Source of the DNA: Oxyruncus cristatus
Taxonomy: Eukaryota; Chordata; Aves; Passeriformes; Cotingidae
Direction: 5' to 3'
DNA length: 64,000 bases
Assembly (NCBI GenBank): GCA_013399855.1
Contig: VXAY01003150.1
Location: 1,385,821 to 1,449,820 of the forward strand
Shown here in pieces: positions 51,101 to 63,795 of this stretch (position 1 is its first letter; every line of letters begins with the position of its first letter). The notes below the pieces were generated by a model, which saw only the letters and a list, made by a program, of their open reading frames with translations, had not been told where the DNA came from and searched no databases. The position numbers and the translations under genes were made by a program.

Positions 51101-53349
51101 GGCCTGGCATCTACTCTTTCTTGAGGGCATGTTGCCCTTTTTCTCTTAGTGTTTCCAACCCCTCAACCTTTTGGTTTCAGCTGGTGTACTGTAGCTGCGT
51201 CTATTTGGGGTAGTGTTTATATTCTGGCTCTCCTGGTGTTGTGCTGTAATTGAGGGCAACTTTTATCCTTTTAAGAAAGGAAACAAGTTCAGAAACATGT
51301 GATTATATTGTCTTGCAATTTAAAAAAGAAAAATTATCTGATTAGAATTTACAGGATGGTTTTTTGAAACGTATTCCTTTCAGCTTTATTTCTCCTTTAT
51401 TGAAAACCAATTTATCACAATAGGATTTTTAGTGATAACTTTGCATCTAGGTGTTGTAGGTTTTGAAATTCATAGGTAGACAGCTTGCATAAAATGTCTG
51501 GTGTTTAATTTGATATCAGTGGGCAACTGTGTGCATGTATTAACGGTGATACATATTTGTATTCTGTTTGGATTTTTAGTATTGCAAAATAGAGTTCACC
51601 TCAACAGCAGGGCTTTTGTATAGTTATGTGATACGTGATACAGAGTCATTGAGGGATTGCAGAATTTGTCTTCTGCTTTTCCCTATTAAAATACAGCCCT
51701 TTAGCATTGTGTCACCACAGTCTGATAATGATGCTTTTGCAGCAAGTTTGAGCAAAGGAATAAAGTCAGTGAAATGCAAGGGCTGAAGAAGCCAGAGCAG
51801 TCTGTGTAGAGATGATGTGCTGGTTCCAGGGAGAACAGTGGCCTTGGAGACTGGTTCCATCCGTGGCTAGTTGTGATCCAGGATGGTGTAAGCCCGTTGG
51901 CGTATGGTTGCAGACTGTCACATTTTTTTTTCCTTAAAATCTTTAGGATAACAGTATGAGGAGAAGGAATCCAATCCAGACTGCTTGTGTATCTGTAGAA
52001 GACAGTCTTGGGGAATAAGTCTGTTTTTTATGGGCAAGCACCTGTTGCTTTCCATGGAAGTGATAATCCTGGAGCAGCTGCTGCTTGGGACTGGTGGTAT
52101 CAGCTCTTGACCCACTGCTAGCACAGTGTGTTTGAGTCCTGTGCGTGGACTCACTGATCTGCTTTGTGATAAACACAGGCAGTCCTTGGACCACGAGGGC
52201 TCACAAATGGAAAGTCACAGAAGGCTCCTTGTTACAGCTCCACATAAGTTTCTCTGACCACTTGAAGAGGCAACATTAGTCACAGCAGGTGTTGGGTGCC
52301 CTGGGCTGTGCTCCCTGTCCTGTGTCCCCGCACTGTCTGAGGCACCGTCTGCTTCTGTCCTTCCCTTCTAGCCTCTCTAAAGCACAGAAAGCCCCACAGT
52401 GTTTTAAAGTGAATAAACGGGTCTGTTTCTGTTTCTTGAATCTCATTTTTAGGATGTCACAGCATAGAAAATTGCCGAATTGTGGTTGTGCTGCTTCTCT
52501 CATGTGCTGAACTGCACTGACAGGGAGACAGGACATCAGGGGGTTCTGATTTAACAGGAGCTTGGAAACCTGGTGGCACTGATGAGCCCTTTAAAAACTA
52601 CTTTTAGACTAGGAATAGTGAAGAAAGACTAATAATGTATTCTTTTGGGATCAGTCTTTTCCCATCTTTCTCTATAATCCAGCTCAATGGCTGTTTTGTT
52701 TGCATAAAATGAGGGGGAAAAAAACCAAACTCAAAACATTTAAAGCTCTTACAAAATCTAATACAAGCACAGATTTATTTGTGTAATTATGGGGAGCTCA
52801 CTTCTGAAACAGGTCTTGTTTTTTTCCTGCATCTTTCTTTCCTCCCCTTAAAGTGCCTGAAGATGAGGTTGTGAAGATGCAATTACCCTTACAAAGGCTG
52901 TGCACAAAGGCTGTGCAAATTCTTGTTAACCTTGTTCGTGTAAACTGACGTGGCTGATATATTTCAGTGATTTCATTTGGGAAGAATTGGACTGGTAAGT
53001 CCCAGGTCAGATCCATCATCCAGGATCAACCCTGGTCAGCTTCTTATGGTCGCTGCTCCTCAGCAAAATGTGATGGGGGAAAGAGGCAGTGGGTCATGAT
53101 GTCTCTGCTCCATAGCTGGCCTGGGTTTCCCACCCATGGGAAGCTGTTTTTATAACCACAACAACACGATCTGTCTCTCTTCCATTCCTGCACCTGTGCA
53201 GAGGTCTGAAATTGGGTGGCTTATGTAAGCAGACGCAGGTATTTATAAGCAGAAAATCAGAGGATGCTGATTCCTCACTGACCACAGCTTCTTTTAATTT
53301 GCCTTTTGAAGAAAATTCCATATACACAAGTATGTATGCAAATACAGAG

Positions 53350-53382
53350 AGTGTGTATATAGGTGTGTGTGCATATGTACAC
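53350..53382. repeat. TG/TA alternating purine-pyrimidine tract
   Basis: Alternating G/A and T/C bases run almost unbroken, with a perfect 20-base alternation at 53363-53382. It is a degenerate dinucleotide microsatellite with Z-DNA-type alternation. Confidence 0.65.
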
Positions 53383-54101
53383 CCTCTCAATATTGATATC
53401 GTAAAGCTTTAATTGAGGAACGGGATGAGCAGAAATACCCCACAGTACCCCCAGGAGAGACTCTTGGTTTTCAGAAAAGTCTTCCCAGCCCTGGTGCAGC
53501 TCACATGGAAGCAGTGCTTATTAGTAAGAGAACTGTGGCTTTCTCAGTCATCTAAAAATCACAAAGTATGTCATAGTTGTGTCAAAGAAGAGATTAAAAA
53601 TTCCCTTCCTGTTTTCCTTCTCTTCCCACTATCTCTGCTTCTCTTTCTTATCTCTTTTGGTGTGTGTCTGTGTAACAAAGATGTATTTAAAAATTTTGAG
53701 GGGCAGGAAGGTTTGGTTTTTTTTAATTAGTCAGGATTAAAAACTCCTTTAATGCATTAGAAATCACCATTTTTATCTATGTTTATCTTGGTGTTTCTTG
53801 GAAGCTGGGAGGAGGAAAATACAAGAGGAACGGGAGTTGCTTGGTAGAGGGCTACAGCCTATAGCACGCAACTAGCTCTTGGGATGACCAGGCATTTATT
53901 CATGCTTCAACTTCTTTCTGTTTAAAATACAAGGGACAATTTTAAAAAATTCTTTTAGTTCCAACTTTTGTTGTTGTTCAAGTATCATTTGTCAAGCTCA
54001 AGCAAGCATGATAAATCCAGTGGCAGATGCTTATATGGGCCTGCAGTGCGGCACCAGCAGCACACTGAGCCCTGGGTCCAGGCCAGATGCTTGGCCAACC
54101 C

Positions 54102-54125
54102 AGATAAGCTGATAAATCTTGATAA
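54102..54125. promoter_or_regulatory. Cluster of three GATA motifs
   Basis: AGATAAG (54102-54108), TGATAA (54110-54115) and TGATAA (54120-54125) share one orientation, with core spacings of 8 and 10 bases. A fourth TGATAA lies at 54009-54014. Homotypic clusters like this are typical of GATA-factor-responsive enhancers, but function is not shown here. Confidence 0.3.
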
Positions 54126-57100
54126 CCCATTGGACAGTGGGTCAGCTTTCTGTATTTGTCAAGGTAAATAAATTTATGGCAGAAAATGTAATTACAGTAT
54201 TTTTAGGCATGCAGTACGTGCTACCAGTTGTATTGATTTTCTTTCCTCCTCATTGCAGGTTTTGTGTTATTACTCCTTTAAGAAGTTCTGATGGGCTTCA
54301 GTGTTTTCATAACTTGGGATATAACATTTGTTAGCTTTTCAAGATAAAACATTTATCACGGTTTCATTAGCCCCAGTGATTGAGACAATACACTTTGGAA
54401 TATGCACAGATGGATAATTGTAAGTAATGCTCAGATTATATCAGCAGAAAATAAAATTAGATTCCTAGCTGAGGGAATGGAGTGCCCCTTACAGAGAACA
54501 GAGCCCTTCAGGAGCCATCTGTGTATCTTCTGTGCCCAGTGTGGGAACACCTGGCCTTGACAGGGAGGGCATCTCTTGTTGGTCAGAGCAAGGTAAGTTG
54601 GTGGATGCATCTCCTGAGCACGAGAAGTGACAGAAAGATGAGGCCACATTTCAAAGAGTTGTTTTTAAGGTCAGTCTGGCTGTTTGCCTTTGTCAGCCAG
54701 CAGGTACTGCCGTGAAACGCAGTGCTGTCCTTCCGCTGGCTCCAACAGCGGCAGATCAAACTCCATCGTGTCTGTAACAGCTGAAGCTCCGTTTTCTGCC
54801 TCACTTCCCAGTCTGGCAGCATCTGGTGAGCATCTGCATGCTTTGGGTTGGAGCCACAACAATGAGGCTTTTGTTACATCGAGTATTTTGGAAGAGGAGG
54901 AGGCTGTGTGAAAGTTTGTTTGGGGGGTAGTGGCTCATCCCTGTGGCATGTTTCCCTCCCTTTGGTTGGTGCTGCTGTTGCAGTGATGTGTTGCCTGGTA
55001 AGGAAACTTGAGCAGCTTTTTCACAACAGAAATTAAACCTCGCAGAGGAAATAATTCTCTGGAGCTGTTTGTGGTCTCCTTAATGAGTGGGAACTGGGAT
55101 TTGGGCAAACTATAGAAATAGGGCTGACGAAGTGAAACTCCCCCTGCCTCTCATCTCTCATAGCTTATGATTCAACTATGGCTTTTGCATTCAGTTATTT
55201 CATTTGGTCTCCTACTGCAACCAGGTTTGGAGACACATGCTGATTAAATTATTTAGTAGTAATAGGTCTGAAGCACTCACATATAAATTTACAGGAATAT
55301 TAAAGTCAAATGCTAATCCAGGTGGGAACTAACATGTTGAGTAGATGATTCATAATAATGTGAGCTCTTAAAACTTTCTGAGAATTGGGGGAGGGAAGGC
55401 AGTTTGGAAAAACAAACTCTAAATGTCAAGTTTATTGCTTATTGTTGTTCATCTTTATATATTATTGATAATAATGTATCCCATAACTATTCAACTGAAT
55501 TATTTTCTTCCAGTGAAGCAAAAGGGTTTAGTATCTGTATCAAAAAGCAGGGCCCAAAGGAAACCATTAAAAGTCAATGTTTGTGTTTGTTCTCATCCTG
55601 TTTCCTAATTACAGAGGTGGCCCAAAGCTGTCTGGGTGGGCAAGTTAGGTGGGTTTTTATGTTGTTGGTTCTTCCCAGATTTTTCAGCAGAAATGCCTTA
55701 TGACTGAGAGTGAGGACTCCTGCCTCTGGATTGCCAGAGGGACTTTCTGCTGGTCACACTGCTGTCTCCTATCCTCCCCCAGTGTCCCCATACTTAATAC
55801 AGGAGTGGGCACAGTCCCTGACCACCCAGTCTCTTCCTAGTCCAGTGCTTAAGTTACAGAATTCTTTCTTCATGCACATCAAAACTTACTCTAATTCAGC
55901 TTTTAAGCAGTCAATAAGATTTTTACATGTAAACTCTTTTAACAAAGTCAGGACAGACAAATATTGGTTTTACAGTGAAGGCTGAGCAAATTCTACCAAA
56001 AGTTAAGAAGGTACGAAGGGTGATAATCCTGCTTAATGAATACATTTTCTATTTGTGGAACATTAGTAGATGTTGTGCTTTTAAGGAGTGACTGGGCAGC
56101 CTGGGTGAGGACTGTTCTGTTTGATCCTGGGGTTGCACTCTGCCATCACACGGGACCTGGGGGAGGACAGGAGTGACAGTTCCTTCCTAGAAAGCAGCCC
56201 CATGTGCTCAGCCAAGGGGGTGGAAGGTACCTGGAGACACAAGCCCAGAGTGACCTCAAGCTCAGCAGGACTCGGGCAGCTGCCGGGAGGAGCAGGAAGC
56301 TGATGCACAGCCAAAGTCTGTGTGTGTCTCTGAGGCAATGGAAGAAACAGCTTCTCTGTGGATGTGCTGGGGGAATTTGTTCCAACCCAGAAAACAGCCC
56401 AGTTGATTAGTGAAAGGCAAGACAGAAAGGACCTCAACTGCCAGATCTTTTAACTTGAATTGTTTTACCTGTGGGAGTCAAATTTCATTATTTAAGTTAT
56501 CTTGTTCTAGTTTGTTCTGATGAAATGAGGCAGTTTTCCCCATACATTTACAGAATAATAGAAACATTTTATTTGAAAACTCCGTATTTTTATAGTCTTA
56601 GTTAAACTTTGATTATGGGAGATCTGTCTGGAACAGCCAAGCTCTTCTCCGTTCCCATCTCTGAAGCTGGGGGATCTCTCTCCTCCTTTGCCCTGCCTGA
56701 AGAGGAACTGTCAACAGCAAAGAAAAGGATTCAGTGGGGGGAAAGTACAGCAGAATCTCTTGTAAACAGTGAAACTACAGATACCTTTGCCATGAGATTC
56801 TGGAGGTTACAGCTGTGCCAGGGCTGGTGGCTGGCTGTGTTGTGGCTGCTGTGCAGGACAGCGTGTGGGGCTGGAGCTGTGGGCAACTTGTAAGCACCTG
56901 GGCAGCCTTCATGGCAGAAGGAGAAGGGAGCTGTTACAGATAGAAAGATGAACAAGCAAAGAGGTTTGGACAGGCTCAGTGAACATTTTCCTCACAGCAA
57001 GGGCTTGGGCCCACAGTTTTTGCTTTTGAATGAATTTTTAAAAATCACTCGAAGTTTATTTGCAGAGCACAGTAAATACTGTCATTGACTCACAAAAAAT

Positions 57101-59009
57101 TCCATAACTGGGATGACATTTTCCACAACAGTTTGGCCTTCTCTGGGGCACCTGGGTTGTGCCAATACCCCCAGAAAACAGAGAGGGTCCTCTTGTATTG
57201 AACTGTGTGGAGTGGATGGGGAGGATGGCGGGGACAGAGCTCCCCCATCTTACTTGGCTGAGAACACCACCCCCGGCGTGGTGTGGTGGTTCTCACAGCT
57301 GTGGGATCAGGCCCTGTGGAGGGCAGGAGGTGGCAGGTGTGCACTGTGGCAGCTCCAGCATGGGGTAGGAAAGGGACAGTGGAGTGGAGAACCTGCTCCT
57401 TTGCAACGCTCTTCATTGCTGGCCACAGCTTAACATGTAGTCCTGCATTTCTGGCTTGAGAGCTTCGCTGTCGGATACCCACGTACGGGCAGGCATGGCT
57501 GGAATGGAGAAGGATGAGCCCAAGGCTGCACAGAAAAGGAGATTTAGACAGTGGAGGAGGGGCATGCATAGCCAAAGCAGAAAATGGGGGAAGGAGGAAA
57601 GAATCAATAGTTCATTAGATTTGTAGAGTAGAAGAAGGAGAAAAGGGATCGATAGTTCATCTGCTCCTGAGGCTCCGCTTGTGAGATGTGGTTGGTTAAC
57701 ACAAAGGTATTTTAGTGGAGTCATTGTTCATGTTCCATGTTGTAACTGGTTGTAACTAGTGCACAGCATGTGACAGCTCATATCAGCATATGTAAAAGAA
57801 TAAAGGAGATTTAGAAATTAAGGGTAGCCCATTTGCAAAACCTGGTTTAAAGGAAGGCACCCCCTTGAAGAGAATTTGTTGACAAATGTGAAATAATTCT
57901 TTGAGGTTCTCCAGCCTTCATTCACCACCACTGTTTGTGGCATGAACACCACTGATCAAAATTCTGCAGTTTTCAGTTGGGATTTCAGTGAATGTGAGTT
58001 TTGTCTGCAAGATTTGGCGTTGTGGTTTAAATAGTTTACAGCCCAAGTAAAAAGTAAATACTGTATTGTAACAGACAGATTTCAGACATGGGTGTGAAAT
58101 TTTCTACAAAATGAGCTCACTTATTTAACACATATGGACTAGAAATAATGCAGTCATGCAGTTTCCATGATTATACTGTAGAGAAATAATAGCTTCTGTA
58201 CTATAAGGGTGTATTTTTAGAGAGAAGGTGGCAAACATGCAATATTAGTTTGGACTGGCACTTCATAGTGGATGTAAGTAGTTTAAGTGTAAAGGGCTGT
58301 TTTTAGTATAAACCAGCTATTTTCTGTGGGTTTATTAATTTAAAGGATTGTGTATTGGCCAGCATTAAATGCTGATGGTCTCATTAGAGCCCATGAAAGC
58401 AGCTGTATAATAGCCACGTGCTCTGACATCTTGTAGTAACACAAGAATTCTTTCTTGCATTTAGCAGTATCAGTTGGCTTAAATATTTCTTCATGTTCCC
58501 TTACTGTGTCTGGGGGAAAACAGCCAAGTTCTCCTCTTAGCTCTGCAACAGAAGTTCCTGCAGTGTCCGTGAGAACTGGAGGCAATCCCTTTGTCTACAT
58601 GTGAGAGATGTAGCAGTTAGCTATCTTTTGCTTTCAGATAAAATAATGCAGCTCTGCTTTTTAATGGCTACAAATCATAGGAGCTTCAGATTCTGAGCTC
58701 CCTGTAGCCCTCTTAGCTGAGTGGACTCCTGTCTTCCATGCATGAATAATGCATGACCTCACTGGCTTTAGTAAGATACAGTTAATTCTCTTGGGCTTTA
58801 AGGGTTTTCTCTCTCCCTGTTATTACTTAGCTGCCATCCTCTTTGAAGAGGATGAATTAACCGCAAGACTACAAATGCTGGTGAATTTAGGAGACAATAA
58901 CATTATATGGATAAAGCAGCTCCAGAGTTCAAATTCAGCAGAGATCTGTCTCTCTAGACTTACTAAATGACCCTCCTGTGCCGAGGTCATAGCTGATCTA
59001 CCAATATTT

Positions 59010-59023
59010 AGATAACTTTATCT
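59010..59023. promoter_or_regulatory. Inverted pair of GATA motifs
   Basis: AGATAA and TTATCT face each other with a two-base centre. Palindromic GATA sites are bound with high affinity by the two-finger GATA proteins. The site sits between a non-repetitive AT-rich block (58640-59000) and a GC-rich patch. Regulatory function is only inferred. Confidence 0.25.
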
Positions 59024-60471
59024 ATAGGGCTTTATTAGATACATGAAAGCCCCTGGGCATTGCTGTGTGGGCGAGGGGAGCACCCAGCACAGAGGGCAGG
59101 GCAGGGCCTGGGAGCTGCAGACTACAGGGCTGGAGACACGTCGGGCGGGATCTGCAGCTCGTCCCACCTGCTCTCCCACTCAGGCCTGACCTTGCCCGTG
59201 AGCATGGCACAGAGGTGCTGGCAGAGTGCCTGCTGCAGGTTTGATACCACTTCTGAAGGTCTGAAGACTATTGAAACACAGATGCACCCTGCCTAGGATG
59301 GTTAGGGAGCAGAAACCTGCCTTTCCATATTTTTTTACACAGATGGAATATCTTTTTGAAAGTCTTACTTAAAGCTCAAATCTCTTTTTCTCCGGTTTAC
59401 CCAGCACAGCTGCAGAGAGATTTCTGGCGTGGTCTGTTCATTTTAGCAACATGTTCTCTCCATGTTGAGTAGGTAAAGCAAAACTTGAGAATGGCAGGGA
59501 TTGACAGAGCACCTGCTAAAACAGACTGCTCTTTATAATCTGTAATTCAAATGTTTATTTTAAAAGGAAATACTTTGGTTGGCAGGCTATGAAGTGTGTG
59601 ATGATAGCTGAGTAAGCCTAAGCCTATCTTGGTAGCAGGAGGTAGAACCAGGTCGTGACATGTTGTGCTTTTTTCTCAAGGCGCAATTTTTCATCCAGTT
59701 CATTTGTTGTGCTGACCCCCATAAAGAATAGCTGAACCCTAACAAAATGATTTCTGATTCATGACGAGCTGTAACTGGAGTGGAGAATCAGGAACATTAA
59801 AAGGCTTTTGTAGTATCTAGTGACACTTATATACAGTCCTAAAATAGTTGAGAAAAGGTGAGATTTATTGGCGAAACAACATATTAACAGCTCGATGCTG
59901 GGTCTCAGTTTTTGTTCATTATATACTGCATCACATCAATTTGCTGTTATTACTGTGGTGGGCTGGATTCCCTGCTGGTGTGCAGCAGCACAGCTTTGGC
60001 TTGATCACAGTATTACAGCAAAAGCTTAGGTGCAAAGCTAAGGAGTTCGTGGCATGGAATCAGACCCTCTCGGTGGCATCCAATCGGTCTGAATAGTTTT
60101 CAATAAATTGTTCTCCTACATCACTGCTGCCTTCCCTTCCATTGCCTCCAAGATCAAACCACTCATTTCCACGGTTCCCTCCAAAGTGAGAAGTGTTTAC
60201 AGATATTGCTCTGTGCTGAAAGGCCACTGAACATCAGGAGCACAGGCAGGTTTTCATTAAGAGCACTGGATGGGCTGAGTTGGCACTGAGGGTGCCCAAA
60301 ATGCCCATACCTGTGTGGTGCCAGGGGTCTGTGCATGCAGAAAGCAGGTGCAATAACCAGCTGAATTGGGGCTGCTCTATTGAATTCCTTAGTTCGTTGC
60401 TTTTCAGGTTGGAAATAGTGGTGTTTTTTCCAGGTTTTTTTCATGTTAAGCTTCAAAAATATTTATTATCT

Positions 60472-60490
60472 CAGAATCATAGAATCATCC
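60472..60490 (-). mobile_element. CR1-tail-like octamer repeat
   Basis: AGAATCAT occurs twice in tandem (60473-60488), the reverse of the CR1 (ATTCTATG)n-type 3' tail. The sequence to its right is not recognisable as CR1, so this would be an extremely 5'-truncated insertion or a chance match. Confidence 0.3.
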
Positions 60491-60516
60491 AGGCATTTGT
60501 ATGTTTTCCTATATGT

Positions 60517-60538
60517 ATACATACATGCATGTATGTAT
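60517..60538. repeat. Palindromic (ATGT/ACAT) microsatellite
   Basis: A perfect 22-base palindrome centred on ATGCAT, with ATAC units on the left mirrored by GTAT units on the right. It can form a hairpin or cruciform. It lies 27 bases from the CR1-tail-like sequence. Confidence 0.75.
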
Positions 60539-63339
60539 TTCACTTATACTTATCAAAATAATGCAGTATATAATTCAGTCTCTCTGTTATATTCATCACT
60601 ATGCTGCTAAAAGCTTGTAAATGCCAAGCACCAGCAACTTCAACAGTTCATAGCTGGTTTATTTCTTGGATATCTGGCTCACTTGTTAAGCATTACCACG
60701 GATAAAATGAGAAAGGGGGGCCACTTACATTATTTCACAGTACAGGAGAAACATTTTAGAAAGACAATAGGTGGTGGTAAAAGCAGTAATTTAGGCTGAC
60801 GAAATTGTGTGTTATTTACTATGCTTAACTTAATGGATATTTTCTTGTAAAAGAAAAATGGTGTGGTAAGATACGATTTTAAATCCACAGGTGCATGTTT
60901 TATGCAGTATTTATCTGGTTTAAATTTTTGCAAGTTCTAACAATTGTTTAATTGTGGTGCATAAATTACTTACGTGTCTTGTTCTTCTCCCTGACTATGT
61001 TTCACTGAATTTTGTAAGGACTAATTACTGTCATTCCCAGTAGTGTTGCTCTTTTACATCAGTAATCATTCACAACTTACTAGATGCCTGCAGCTACAAA
61101 TCAGTCTTTTAAAGCAACCCTGGGAAGTGCTTTGTAATTTATTTTTCGCATTATACAGCCCATCTGGTAATGGAAGAAGCTAATAGTTCTAACCATATTA
61201 TCAGCTTGAAATCTAGCCATTTCTGAAGCGTTGTAATTACCAGTTACCTCAGCCAGTGAGATGACTCTGAGTGTGCACAAGTGCCACAGTGTGTGTGCAC
61301 AGGGGACAGGGCCTTTTGCCTCTTCGGGGTTTTTTTGATGCCTAAAAGACTTCCAGGAAGACAGAAATGGTAGTTTGAGCTTTGATGTGAGGACAGATAA
61401 TATGTACGAAATTTAAACCAAAGGCCACAGCTTTGTTTAACCGACCCGGCGATTTCTGAACAGATTTAAAAGTTCCCAAAAAAACCAATTTATACATTGA
61501 GACCCAAACTTTCTTTGAACTATCCCTCTATCTGGAACAGGACAGTGACAAGCTTTAATTTGGGAAGTAGTTGCTCATCCATAAGTTTAAGAGCCAGAGG
61601 AAGGCGTCGTGGAGCTGACTTCCAGGAGCAGGGAAGAGGAGCCACCTCTCCAGTCAGCCCTGTGTCACCTGCCCAGCTCTGCCTGGAGTGTGCCTGGGGC
61701 TGTGAACCGATAGAAGCACCACGTGGAACCTGTTTGAAAGGCGTATTTTGCATCGGTCCGTGGTAATAGTGGGGACATTTTACAGCAGGAATCAATTTAA
61801 AAAATAAAAATAAATAATTAATGAAAAAGGTGTGGTGTTTTTAGGTTAATCAGCCATCTTTTCAACAACAGTTTGGTTTAAATGGCCGTTGAACAGAAGC
61901 CAAACAGAAGTTTACTGCAGAAATGCAGAGTAACTTTCCTGCAGGACAGACAATATTTCCCTTTAGCTGTATATTTGGTGTTTCATTTTCCAGTGCCTGT
62001 TTGAGTAATAAGAGCATATAAAAGAAAAATGTTTACTTTATCCCTTTTCTGATTTACCCAATCTATTTCTAGATGTTAGGACTGTTTGCCACTCTAATAC
62101 TTGTTACAAGGGAAAGAAACTTAGAATGCTCTACATTAAGGCTCAATCAGTTAATGAAATAGTTATATTGAACTATATTGCATTATTTACAGCAGCAAGA
62201 TAGTAAACTCAATGACCTTTTGTTCTGTTTCATTATAAGGCTTTTGTTCATCTGCCTGAAGACGTAGTTGTTCTGGGTTGAACAGCTTTAGCATCTTTCC
62301 CCCCACCACACATCCCCTATTCCTGTTCTACAAGCACCAAATTATGGAAGTCCTGTAGTCTGGCTCAGGAGGTTATCCCACAGCTCATATCTGGTATTCG
62401 TCTTGGACCACCTTTGTTTCCGAAGTTGTGTGCTTTCCTGAGCGGTTGTTCTTTGTGCTGAGAACTGCCACTTAGATTTTTGTCTGTCCCATCATCTCCT
62501 CATTACTGCTTTCATTTTAACAAGTTCTATGGTGTGAGTTCTTTTAATCTCTCCTCGCAAGCTAAATTTAGTCAATCTTAAATCAGGATTAAATTCTTGA
62601 ATTATTGCATACAAGTGCATGCCAGAACTGTAGTAATGTAATGCATTCATATATCATATACTACAATTTAATGGTTCTGCACTAGGAAACTGGATTAGGG
62701 ATTTCATTTTACACCAAATTTGAGAAACTGGGGTTTTTTTCTTGTTATAAAGTGGAAGGAGCTGGGAATATGGCTGAGCTTTGCCTTGGACTCACGCTCC
62801 ATAATTCACTGCTGAGAGACACTTTGTGTGTCCATCCCCTTGACATGTTTTGCTGCCTGGTTTCAGAACAAGCCATCTGTTATGCTCTCAGTATATTTCA
62901 CAGTCACTTTTATTCAAATATGCTGAAAGCTGCTTAAGGAACAGATTTTTTTTCAAACACTTAAGTCTGACTAAGTGCACTGAGTGATGTCTAGCTTTGC
63001 TCCTCAAGACTGAATGGTTTAATAATGGAATTAGGCCGGGCACATCCAAACCCGGAGTGCTTCGATGTCATTCCTGCCTTCATGAACAGCCACTGTGATT
63101 CTTTCCAGCTTGTCATGATAAACCAAACTAAGGCTACAGTATTCCTCTTATGAAAAATGGATTTGACAGGCGTTTTTGCTGCTAAGTTAACACCCGGAGT
63201 TTTGTCCACAGTACCCAGTCCAGCTCTTGGTGCTGCCAAGTGGGTAGCCTCGTTTCTGGGCTTAGTTGCAGGAATGCTGGCACTGAGGTGAGCCTTTTTC
63301 TTTTAATCTACTTCGGAAGAAAGCTTCAAAGGCATTCCA

Positions 63340-63361
63340 TTTGTTTGTTTGTTTGTTTGTT
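63340..63361. repeat. (TTTG)n tetranucleotide repeat
   Basis: Five TTTG units plus a partial one. A simple microsatellite in intron 2. Confidence 0.85.
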
Positions 63362-63670
63362 CAGTTTGCTTTGGTGATTGTACCTCAAAGGCAGGGATGC
63401 TGACAGAGCACTGGCGCTGTTAGCAAGTAAGTTAGGCCATGGTTGCCACTGAGTTGTGGAATACTGGACTGAGTGTAAGTGAAGGTGAAACTTTATTTTA
63501 GATTAGAGAATTTTGAAGTGAGTCAAGGTGTGGTGGCTTATGGTTGCTGTTCTCTGCAGTAGGAGGGGCAGGCAGGACATGTGTGTCGCTGGAGGAGGAG
63601 GGGAGCAGAGTGTTACTTGGATTCACACCCCAGGACATTCCTGAAGCCTTTGCTCCCTCTCTCTGTGCAG

Positions 63671-63795
63671 GACAAGGAGGTTTCCCAGTTTGTTCACTGC
63701 GGGCATGTCCCTTCTGTCCCAGTAACGTGTGTTGTGTGTGACCCCAGGGGATGGCCTAGGTGAAGCACAATAAATGCTGTACCTCCTCAAGAGGC
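63671..63795 (+). other. Possible alternative terminal exon (hypothetical)
   Basis: A strong acceptor (pyrimidine tract CTTTGCTCCCTCTCTCTG, then TGCAG ending at 63670) is followed by a short open stretch and AATAAA at 63769-63774. Spliced in phase 1 to SPSB4 exon 2 it would add RQGGFPVCSLRACPF and a few more residues before a stop at about 63738-63740, with no SOCS box. There is no family support for this peptide, so it is more likely a cryptic site. The 3' end given is a guess based on the poly(A) signal. Confidence 0.12.

Larger units (their letters stand above)
42514..54100 (+). other. SPSB4: SPSB4 intron 2, third part: no gene confirmed
   Basis: Single-copy intron. The segment 43330-43745 is relatively rich in CpG for this intron and is discussed in the findings. 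The 150-codon + frame at 45383-45835 matches nothing known; its hydrophobic part comes from a T/G-rich stretch. Short TG tracts lie at 45168-45179 and 53350-53382. A forward octamer motif ATGCAAAT is present near 48989. Confidence 0.5.

Noticed and set aside
57090..57575. 161-codon minus-strand frame, the longest after SPSB4
   Set aside because: It lies in a locally GC-rich patch where stops are rarer. The composition is proline/histidine/serine-rich without a recognisable domain, and the + strand is also open for 106 codons over the same bases.
58920..58940. GAGTTCAAATTC resembling a B box
   Set aside because: No matching A box and no cloverleaf pairing; probably chance.
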